From: Protostelium mycophagum
Taxonomy: Eukaryota > Evosea > Variosea > Protosteliida > Protosteliaceae
Length of the DNA: 34,267 nt
Reading direction: 5' to 3'
Assembly (NCBI GenBank): GCA_002081555.1
Contig: MZNV01000705.1
Location: 1 to 34,267 of the forward strand
Position numbers and translations under genes: made by a program. The stretch's first letter is position 1; each line of letters opens with the position of its first letter. Below, in pieces: positions 13,601 to 22,506 of the stretch. The notes beneath the pieces were generated by a model that saw nothing but the letters and a program-made list of their open reading frames with translations, was not told where the DNA came from and made no database searches.

Positions 13601-16465
13601 TCTCATTCTGATGAAACTCAGGTCGATTCTATCTGCAGGAAGTTCCACCTTTTTCGCGCCAAAATCTCGATTTTTATTCGAGGAATTCAAGACTACATCA
13701 CGCCTCTGAATGAAATTTTGCAATTCTTATTCTCTGGACTACAACCAGGTCCTTTACCAAAGGAAAGAGACTATGTGAGAAATTTCCCGGAAAATTCGAT
13801 GCTAATGACGTACAGAACTACGCTAAGGAGGTCGCATTCGAATACATCACCCAGTGTTTACAAGGGAATTCATTTATAGACCAGAAGCACATGGAGCATG
13901 CTCACGCTGCTAATCTACAACTAGAAATATTGAAATATTTATTTCAACGAGGTAATTTTTCGAGAACATATTTATTTCAAAATAACTTGGATCAAATCAT
14001 TTCGAGTATTATTTTGAGTTTTGAATTAAATTTCCCAGATGTGAAGGGATATAACGAAGAGTTTCCGAGAATTTGCAATTTGATTAGAGTGGATGCCAAC
14101 ATGACATTGAATGCATTCAGGCTATATTTAGACTCATCGGAAGTATCTATTGTGGGTTACGACCACCAGACGATAGCAGATGCTGTTTCTGATCTGCTTG
14201 AAAAAGGGCACTCTTTCGGGGTGAGTTTTCCCCGAAATCTCATGTTTTAAAATATAAAATAATATCATCGTGAATCGACAATATAACAAATTCCAGAACG
14301 CAGAGATAGAGAACATCTACGTGTTTATAATGCAATATTATTCGGAGGGAAAAATCAAGGTGAGTCGTCTCATATACATCGTTGTAGTACGTCTCAAATT
14401 TTCGGTCCAGGTTCCCAGCCGCCTGTTGAACAGAGGGATCACTTTTCTTCTCAACAACGGGAAGAACAGCCTCTTAACGGGCAAAGAAGGCACACTCTTA
14501 GACTTGGTGAACGTATTGATAGAAATGGACCCAGTGGGCCACAACTTCCCATGGGAAGACATCGTAATATCCGCGGAGGGTGCGGAGTGGTGAGTGTCTC
14601 AGGAGATTTCGGGGAAATTTCGCTGAAAGATTCAGTTGGAAATTGGCGGAGTATCTGTACAGAAGGAAGGGAAACCACTACAAAGTCTTACAATGCCGTT
14701 TGAAGGACCCCTTCTTCAGAGTAATTTTTTCAAACATATGACATCTCACCACCCCAGCAAGACGTCTTTGACTATGTCAGACGCCACCTGTCATCGGATG
14801 TCACACCCGAAGAGTTGAGAGCTAGAAAGGACGCAACATTGCGGTCACTTGAAGGTCTCATTCGGTTAGACGGCACAGAGTCCTCCAAGTTAATCATTGA
14901 ATTCTTTGCCGATTCGACAGATACTATCTTGAATACACTGCAGAAACACCCACATGTGAGTGATGCAATGTTTTTTATTACCATTGTTGTTGACCTTCCA
15001 TGTGATGATGTCATCATTTCACATCATGACGTGATGACAGGTCCAATATCTATTTTTGAAGAGCATCGTTGAAGGAAGCAAACGCATAAACCAACTATTG
15101 GAGAAGCACGGCACATCCATCTCACCACAGATGCAGGCCAGATACGTCGAATTGATGTGTCAATATTCTCCACAGCAGGTACTCGTTGTAATCTGACATA
15201 ATCTTCGTTGTAGATGACCGAAAAAGGTTCACAATTACCTGACATCACACGATAACTATCCCATTGTGGAATGCTTGGAGATCTGTGAGAAAGCGGGCAT
15301 CATGAGTGCAGTTGTTTATTTATTGGAGAGGACAGGAGACATAGCCAAAGCTTTAGAGATCAGTCTCAAAGTGAGTTATTCATCTACAACGCTGTATATG
15401 GTCGTATTTGAATGTGACATAAGTGTAGGGAATCGATGAGTTGTTTGTACAGTTGGAAGAACAGTACAAGACACAACAACCAGGTGAAATTTCCATGAAT
15501 TTTCTAGATGTCAAATTGACATATTTGACAGTTAAGAACACCATAAAAGAGATTGACAGGATCATGAGGGATTGCACTGGACTTTGCCAAAGAAATTCCC
15601 AACGTCTAGATGACCGCGAAAATGAGGTGAGGTATATGCGATCCGCATCTGCGAATCGTCGCATCGGAATGAGAGTGTGACGTCATCAGGCTCTGTGGTT
15701 CAGGTTGTTGGATGTTGTCGTGAATCCACTCCGAAATTACCGAAAGCAGAAACACGCAACGGAAGATCTTTATTTCAAGAGGTAAAATTCCGACGCACTA
15801 CAATACTGTAGACGAAGAATAATTCTATTTTTAGGTTATCGGAGTATATGAACAGACTGATGGAGAGTATGGTGGGTTATGTCGCGTTTCCCGCCATCTT
15901 GTCCAAGATCGTCAAAGATCACGGAAGCGATGACCTGGCCGATTTCAGGTGAAATTCCTCCGACTTTTCGATGATTTTTCGCTGAAATCTCCCAGAAATA
16001 TCATCACTGGTATGCTGGACGCTTGCGCCTGGGAAGACACAATTTTGGGCTTGACGAATCGTCTGATCGAACATGATGTACATAATGCCTCTGTCCAATG
16101 CCAAAGAAATAGAAACAAAGGGATCAGACCCAGCAGCTTGGCATGTTGCTCTTGCAATCGGCCCTTCATGTCCCAAAATGCGGTAATGATCGGTCATGTT
16201 GCATCAAGACATCATGTTCTGATGGAGACAGGCGAGATACAACCCGAGTGGATCTATGGATAGGGGGATGTTCACAATCGCATTATTCCCATGTGGACAT
16301 GGATTCCACCGATCTTGCCTCTTCCGAGATGAAGAAGGCATGAGCTGCCCTATCTGCAACAAGAACGCACAGATGCAAGGAAAGAGGATGGAGTTTTCAG
16401 AAAAAGAAGTCAACCCAAGGTCGAAATTAGTCAGAGCTCTACCGAATTCCAAAACAAGGACATGA
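10667..16465 (+). CDS. VPS8: VPS8, CORVET complex subunit
   Basis: Tethers early endosomes; in yeast Vps8 binds the Rab5 homologue Vps21. Exons: 10667-10915, 10959-11000, 11043-11180, 11272-11460, 11536-11805, 11854-11925, 11956-12102, 12211-12351, 12443-12539, 12662-12754, 12819-12921, 13038-13196, 13252-13372, 13424-13576, 13622-13774, 13816-13951, 14039-14220, 14297-14359, 14411-14589, 14636-14720, 14758-14955, 15041-15178, 15227-15370, 15429-15483, 15532-15626, 15690-15781, 15835-15948, 15996-16182, 16232-16465. All 28 junctions keep phase; about 1342 residues (human about 1430). An acidic, coiled N-terminus leads into a WD-type propeller (DIIVGTSHGFVLIF; ENGHVVVWD). The helical solenoid follows (VLEPFILDKKL; GIQDYITPLNEIL; LCQRNSQRLDDRE). 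The C-terminal RING-like domain has CCSC near 1249, CGHGFH near 1288 and CPIC near 1307. Twenty-eight introns in 4.0 kb of coding is very dense. Confidence 0.96.
12421..12437. repeat. GCGGC hairpin word in a VPS8 intron
   Basis: CTGCGGCAGAGCCGCAG, an almost perfect palindrome just before the acceptor of exon 9 (12443). Related copies lie at 4695-4707, 6358-6372, 20255-20273 and 20745-20761, all in introns. Confidence 0.75.
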
Positions 16466-16581
16466 AAAGAAGTTGTTCATGTCTCCACATTGATCTACAG
16501 AGACCAAGACTTGGTTCTTCGTCCTTGTGTTCCCTGTTGATCCTCTGTCGTTCTCTATCTCCACGTGTGGGACTGTCCTCT

Positions 16582-17266
16582 ATGGCAGGTGCACCTGAAG
16601 ATGCGCAAAAGGTCAGAAAAAAAGCCCAAGAAGAAAAAGGTATCGGGGCAACAGAGACAAGAAAGAGATCAGGTAACATGAGTGAAGAGAGTCCCGCATC
16701 CCCTAACATCGTCGGAAATGTTGGCTCTACAGACGAGAGAAAGACAAGTAAGTTTCTGTCATATGAAGCCGATACTAAAAAACACACAGAATTGGAAAAC
16801 AAACTACTGCTCAGGGTATCAAAGACCGAACTACTCTTGAAGAACATCCTAATCAGTGAGTTGTCTTTCATTCGTCTCGGGTTGATTTTGAAAAATGAAG
16901 GTGAGTCAGCCAGCGACCGACAGGCGGTGCAGAGCTCGCTTGCCAGCAAGTTGGTGAATAGACCTTCTCCCAAAGATCTTCGCGACAGAAACATTCTCAA
17001 GGGTGAGAGCACATTTACAGAGGGAAACAGATAATCTGACAAACGGACAGGTAGTTTGCAAGGATTGTCACCCACATTACACGAGGCACAATTCAATCTC
17101 AACAAACAAAAGTGAGTTCTCATCCCTGTGTTTATTATCTCACACTTGCAGAATGGGAGATGATTTGTCGAAAAGAATTAATGCCAGACCTTCCAAAACT
17201 CATCTTATCGAGCAAAAGATTCTTGAGCTCGACACAACAGAAGAAGATGAAACGGAAGGCTCATGA
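16582..17266 (+). CDS. Small RPEL-repeat, actin-binding-type protein
   Basis: Exons 16582-16855, 16901-17002, 17051-17111 and 17152-17266 are in phase and give 183 residues. Three RPEL-type motifs are visible: LENKLLLRVSKTELLLKNIL (Val in place of the Pro), LASKLVNRPSPKDLRDRNIL and LSKRINARPSKTHLIEQKIL. RPEL motifs bind monomeric actin in MRTF and Phactr proteins. Here there is no SAP, bZIP or phosphatase-binding region that I can see. The N-terminus is Lys/Arg- and Glu-rich; the tail is acidic (ELDTTEEDETEGS). An open frame runs back to 16462, overlapping the VPS8 stop, but its sequence does not look like protein, so 16582 is the better start. The first intron is 45 bases, a multiple of three, so it could also be read through. 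Confidence 0.75.
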
Positions 17267-17356
17267 TCATCTGACAAATGTTGTAAAATAGACGTTTTTT
17301 CAAGTTGAAACCTATTTTTGTCTCTTCAAAAAGACTTTGGACACGGCGGTAATTTG

Positions 17357-17362
17357 AATAAA
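17357..17362 (+). terminator. Poly(A) signal AATAAA after the RPEL gene
   Basis: AATAAA sits 90 bp after the RPEL stop and only 18 bp before the next ATG at 17380. If used, the RPEL transcript would end inside the next gene's leader or first exon. Confidence 0.4.
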
Positions 17363-17379
17363 ACCAACAGTAGAACATC

Positions 17380-18811
17380 ATGAGCGAGCCGTCGGCCCTA
17401 GAACTCACCGGGCCGACCTTAAATGGAACCGCGACCAGCTTTGCAAATCTCCAAGCTGCATACAAAGACAGGAATCTTGAACCCGCCGATCTCAATGAGT
17501 TCCAGAAGAGTTTCGATGAAGGACTTGGAGCTAAGGTCGTATATGAGTCTTCTAAGAAATCGATCAAGACTCTGGTGACTAATCTCCTGGCTCGTTTTTT
17601 CCCCACAACCAAGTTGGCTGCCAATGCCTCGTGAGTCATCAATTGATCTTGAATTGGAGATCAAGTCACACGATTTCTCATATCGATGTAGATTGTCTGA
17701 TCGTGTGAGTGCCCTCAGTAACAACTTCAAAACGAAACCTAAACCGGGATCCTCCAGGCTTGGTTTCTTCTTGTCTCTCTACGTGGCCTTCGAAAAGCAG
17801 ACATTGGACAATACTGATACCCCAATCATCCTTCAACTCTTTTTGCAAATTGCGAGATACGCCCTACCTCTTATTCCCCAAGGTAAGATTACCTGCTTCG
17901 TCATCTCTCATTTTTTGATCAAATCAGGAAGTGCTGACGCTCCCGCTGATGCCACAACTCCAAAGCCTGCGACAGCTACAGCAAACAAGCCTCCGGCCAA
18001 ACCTGCAGTGAAGGCAGCAACAAAGGCGGCCGCCCCTCCTGTTAAGGCGGCAGTCAAAGCAGCTCCCAAGGCAGCTGCGCCGGTGAAGCAGGCAGCACCT
18101 GTTAAGGCTGCTGTGAAGGCAGCGCCCAAAGCCTCAGCACCTGCACCAAAGGCCTCCAAAGGTACGTTTTACCATTCAAATCGAACAATATCTGATGAAA
18201 ATAGCCTCTGCTGCACCTGTGAAAGCGGCAGCCAAGCCCTCACCAGCCAAGACTCCAGTCAAAAAGGAAGAGGAAAAGAAGGATAAAGAGGACAAGGAAG
18301 AGAAGAAAGAGCAAAAGAAGGATAAAGAGGACAATGAAGAGAAGAAAGAGAAGCAGGAGAAGGACGAAGACAAAGAGGATGACGGCAAAGAGCACAAGGA
18401 AGAAGCTGCTGACAACGAAGAATCCAACGGAAAACACGAAGAAGCTGCTGCAAATGAGACAGAAGAGAGTGCAGCTGCTGCTGAAGAACCTCAGGTACAT
18501 ACAAATATCATATTACATTTTTAATGATCACGAATGTCAAATTGACCGATTGACAGGAGGAAGGAAAGGAAGAAGAAGCTGCTGAGGAAAATGGTGCAGA
18601 GGAGGATGAACCTACTGAAGATGCAGCCGAAGAACCTAGTGAAGAGACCGAAGAGCCCACTGAGGACGCGGCTGAGGAACCTGCAGCTGAAGAGAACGAA
18701 GAACCTGAAGCTGGGGAGGAAGCTGGTGAAGAGGCTGCAGAAGAGGCAGCCGAAGAAGAGGCTGCAGAAGAACCTGAAGCGGAGGAGGCAGCCGAAGAGG
18801 CCGACGAATGA
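17380..18811 (+). CDS. Protein with Lys/Ala-rich and Glu-rich tail
   Basis: Exons 17380-17630, 17692-17882, 17928-18161, 18205-18494 and 18557-18811 are in phase, about 406 residues. Residues 1-147 form a compact-looking domain I do not recognise (AYKDRNLEPADLNEFQKSF; LGFFLSLYVAFEKQTLD; LFLQIARYALPLIPQ). Then comes a Pro/Ala/Lys repeat region like a histone H1 tail (VKAAVKAAPKAAAP), then a Lys/Glu region (KEEEKKDKEDKEEKK), then an almost pure Glu/Ala/Pro tail to the stop (EEAAEEAAEEE). Net charge thus shifts from strongly positive to strongly negative along the tail. The repeats are imperfect at the DNA level. It could be a chromatin or ribosome-associated protein, or a linker; no function is assigned. 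Confidence 0.75.
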
Positions 18812-19108
18812 AGAAACTGTAAACGTGGTTGTTTGTTAAAGTGGTGTCTTTACGGTCGGAAGGTGCCTGTCTATTTTGACGTGCTGAAGACATTGTCAAT
18901 CAAGGGATCGTGCTCTTGGTTGCCTCGTGAATAGAGGTTGCAATGACTGTGGCCTCTGCTACTTCAATTTCTTCAGCATAAGCGACGACGTTGGTGAGCG
19001 GTGGGCGGCTGAGCCTTTTCGCGCTGACATCGGGAGCGGAAACAGGCACGCCAGAAACAACCCGACAGAAAACTCACTTTATCGCCACCAAGACCCGAGC
19101 GCACGAAG

Positions 19109-21328
19109 ATGACTACTTCAGCCCAGCCTCCTAATGTGCCCACACAATTCAACTCACGATCTCGCGAAGACATCGTTGAACCTGTCTTTTCAGAGAAGGA
19201 TCTAGAGGTATTTCATCATGATTGAGCCCTTAAGAATCTCTTATGGACACTGGACCTGACCAGAACGGTATAGTTGATCAAGAATTTCCGACAGACAGTT
19301 GAGGAACGTATGGCTGATGGTCTGAAGAAGATCTCCGGTGGTTGGCTGCCACACGACCCCCCTATTCACTGGAGAGATGTAGGTGTTGTTGTGTCGCGAA
19401 GACGCTCATACCTTTAGGTTTATGCGAGCCACGCTCATCTTACCGCTGTCAAAATCACACCAGACCCCCGAGGTTCGTAATGAAATGCAGCTGTAGAGGG
19501 ATTGATGTTTATTCCAGGACAGCCGGATCTTGACAAGAAATGGTATTCGCCCTCAACTCAGCCAGAGAACTGGTCGGATGCTTTATGCCACAAGTTCTTG
19601 CGGTAAGTAATCTTCTAAAGAGGTAATTGGTTAGATGTGATGTTCATCCTGGACAGCGCTCGCCAACGCGATGTGTCCAAAGCAGCCGACATGTTCTTAA
19701 ACAATCTGTACTTTAGAGAGACTTACGGAGTGGATGATTTGATCAGACAGACGCCCATGCCATTCAATGACCTCTTTGAGAGCATCTTGGCTCACAACAT
19801 ACATCCTCCAGACAAAGAGGGCAGACCCCTCTATCTACAACGAACTGGTGAGATATCCCTGTAAATTCAGTGTAATTTTCATTCAAATTTCAACAGGGCT
19901 GATCAACCCCTCCGACTTTGTCAATCGTGTGGATGAGGAACTTCTCGTCCTCGGTCACATGCATTTCATGGAAAGGTAACCGAAAATTCGAAGAATCGTC
20001 ACTGTAAAATTACCCTTCTTTTCCACGAAATTTCATTCACTCCCCATATTGATCATGTGCAGATGCATGATCGCCATCGAAGAGTCCTCTTATGCAAATA
20101 AGAAGAGAGTTGAGACATTGATCACCGCCATCGACACAAAAGGACTGCACTTGGGACACTCTAAGATGGTCAGAATGTTTAAGACTACGACTGGTTGTGA
20201 CCAGTGGTTCTACCCAGAGACTTTAGGTGATTTATTCTGCTCTTTAATGTTTGTACTGCGGCAAAGCCGCAGTGTCTTCTGCAACAATGTATTAAGACGC
20301 CAACACACCTCTACTCATATTTTATTGTAAAAATAATGTGATTCTGTCAATCACTTTGTAAAAAGACGACTAAAATATCCCAGGGGCCTTCTATATGCTG
20401 AACGCGCCCTCTCTGTTGCCCACAGTTTACGGCCTGATTAAGCCGTTGTTGGACCCCGTTACCCAAGAGAAAATCCATCTCCTCAGCGGAAGGAGCATGA
20501 CCGTCATCCTCGACAAGTTGGGCGCCGAGCACGTGCCAAAAGAATACGGTGAGTTTTGGCGGGAGATTTTGGCGGGAAGCTGAGTTATACAGGGGGTCAA
20601 TGCGAATGTGAGGGAGGGTGCCTGCCTTTCTTGAACCAAGTGTGTGCAGAGGACACCGCCTTTGTAAAGAAATACGAAGAGAGCGCAGAAGAGCAGGTTT
20701 ATATTTTCATCTACAACGAGACAGACATCTTTCGCTAGATCCGTCTGCGACTCTGCCGCAACATCTATGCAATATACATCTTGTGCACATTGTATTGTGG
20801 TCTCACGATACACGAGAATCCTCGGTAATTAACGTGTTCGTTACGCAGAATAACCCAAAGAACTCTCGAATGAATAAATGTTAAAACACACAGCTCATTA
20901 AAATCCCGGCCGGAACAAGCCAAGAGGTCGTCATAGAAGTGACGGGTTCAGAGGAGCACCCCGTCTGCCAGCTCTGGTGGTCTTTCAAGGTGCACGATCC
21001 CATCCTTTCATTCCATTTACAACGAGACAGATCCACAAACAGAACGTCATATTCTCTGGAACTTTTGCGAATGAGACCACGACCTACCCTGTGGCTCAGC
21101 CATTGAAGATGGAGTCTGATGACGTCATCAGGGGTGTGTACACCTTCTCCGACATGGACAAACCCGCCAACCACGGAAAGGTGAAGCACATGAGGGTGCA
21201 CGAAGCCATAGTAACACATTTGACAGGTCACACTCAAGTTTGATAACGAATACAGCAGATGGAACGGAAAGAGTTTGTCGTTGAAGTACGGACTTGTTTC
21301 AAAGGCACAAGAAGCTGCCAGCGTTTGA
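19109..21328 (+). CDS. SEC14-GOLD (CRAL-TRIO plus GOLD) lipid-transfer protein
   Basis: Exons 19109-19207, 19283-19378, 19418-19472, 19518-19602, 19657-19847, 19897-19975, 20063-20226, 20384-20548, 20593-20696, 20894-20989, 21031-21180 and 21227-21328 are in phase, 461 residues. Family members bind phosphoinositides and other lipids and move between membranes. An N-terminal extension of about 110 residues is followed by the CRAL-TRIO N region (FLRARQRDVSKAADMFLNNL). The SEC14 core holds PPDKEGRPLYLQRTG, FYMLNAPSLLPTVYGLIKPLL and HVPKEYGG; the GOLD domain is at about 345-455 (TYPVAQPLKMES; VTLKFDNEYSRWNGKSLSL). The order matches animal SEC14L and plant patellins. A Cys-rich CECEGGC just after EYGG resembles yeast Sec14. 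The 297 bp upstream (18812-19108) probably hold promoter and leader; I see no gene there. Confidence 0.92.
20255..20273. repeat. GCGGC hairpin word in a SEC14-GOLD intron
   Basis: ACTGCGGCAAAGCCGCAGT, the longest copy, with eight-base arms around AAA, inside intron 20227-20383. A diverged copy sits in the next-but-one intron at 20745-20761. Confidence 0.75.
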
Positions 21329-21453
21329 TTATTTTATAAAACCATCAGTGTTATCCATTCGCGTCTATTTATTGGACTCATCGTAAAGACTTGTACTAGA
21401 ATTGTCCAAATGATCTTCTGATCAGGGAATGAATGAGGCACATCGTAACATAT

Positions 21454-22330
21454 TTATCGTCGTCCTCCTCCTGAGGTTGGGAAGGGTATCTTCTCCTTTG
21501 GATAGAAGGGGATGCTCACCCAGGTCGTGTCATTCAGATGGATATCGAACTTTGTGCTCAAATATGTCACTAGCAGGTATGAGCACGTGTCTTTCGAGTT
21601 CATCTCACCAGCAGCAGTGCCATTGTACCTCAGTGCGACATAACCACTATTCTTTGTGTCTTGAATTAATATCTTAAGCATTCGGAAATCTGTGTTGATG
21701 GTGACATTAGAGGGCACAACCTGTCCTAATGAGAGGGATCAACGAATACAAAGAATCACTTGATCAGCCTGGTTCGCCTTGATCCAGATGTTTTGCACTG
21801 TTGCCATCCCAAGAGTTACTCCACGATGTGAGATGGTGAAGTTTCCATCTCGGATTGTGAAACCAATGAACCCCCGATTTTGTACATTCCATTGTAACTT
21901 CAAATTTCAGATTGATCAATCGAATGAAAACAAACATCCGTTTTGACAACGATTCGCCCTTCTTCAGTAATCCAAGGTCTCAAATCTAATGGAGAAGACG
22001 CATGTACTACCTTGCGTAAATTGATGGCTGGTGACTTCTTTTAGGACTCACATGATGGCAATCGCGGCGTCAAAATGTATCCCAAGAACATCAGAGTTGA
22101 TAAAAATAAAAATCCCAAGGAGAGTCCCACCAGATGACGTGTATTTCTAAAACGTTAGAAGCTGCCAATTATCACTCGACTCACTTTTTCAATTTTTGAT
22201 TGAATTCGTCCTCCTCTGATACTGGCAATGGTGCTTCAGAATCAACGTCACATTCTGAGGCAGGGTGATGTAGTAATTCTGATGCCTCTGATGCATTTTC
22301 ATCCGCTTCTGTGTGGGTGATTGTTGACAT
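21454..22330 (-). CDS. Single-pass membrane protein, LEA14/TMEM106-like fold (tentative)
   Basis: Exons read leftward 22330-22185, 22146-22052, 22006-21936, 21897-21760 and 21720-21454 are in phase, 238 residues. An acidic N-terminus of about 50 residues rich in Glu, Ser and Asp precedes one membrane helix (LVGLSLGFLFLSTLMFLGYIL, about residues 53-73). The remainder is beta-rich (LQWNVQNRGFIGFTIRDGN; VPSNVTINTDF; NSGYVALRYNG) and ends SGGGRR. An acidic cytosolic tail, one helix and a beta-sandwich is the plan of LEA-2 and TMEM106 proteins, but similarity is weak and the assignment is inference. Several N-x-T/S sites in the C-terminal part suggest it faces the lumen or outside. The gene is divergent from YME2 and converges with SEC14-GOLD. 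Confidence 0.65.
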
Positions 22331-22506
22331 CTGAAACATCTCAACTATGACCAGAGTTGCTTTCCAACCCGAACGATTATTGTTTCTGGCGATCTTTCAA
22401 CCTGCATTCGTCGAGAAGAGCGAATCTGTCCAGAAGGTGTCACTTGTTTGTCAGCTTGTTCTACAACTGCTTCAGGACAAGGAATCACGATTTCATTGAC
22501 GAACAC
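22331..22506. promoter_or_regulatory. Shared promoter, LEA-like gene and YME2
   Basis: The 176 bp between the two divergent start codons should hold both promoters. An open + frame runs through it into YME2 from 22357, but without protein-like character. No TATA box is evident. Confidence 0.45.

Noticed and set aside
16462-16581. Start of the RPEL protein at 16462, overlapping the VPS8 stop
   Set aside because: The 40 residues it adds are Cys/Ser/Leu-rich without RPEL or charged character, and the upstream part coincides with 3' UTR sequence of VPS8.
16431-17123. Longest minus-strand open frame (230 codons)
   Set aside because: It is antisense to the RPEL gene and the end of VPS8, whose phased exons and motifs explain the region.
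18176-18504. Ser/Leu/Phe-rich frames on the minus strand resembling membrane segments
   Set aside because: They are the complement of the Lys/Glu codon repeats of the plus-strand gene and have no independent support.
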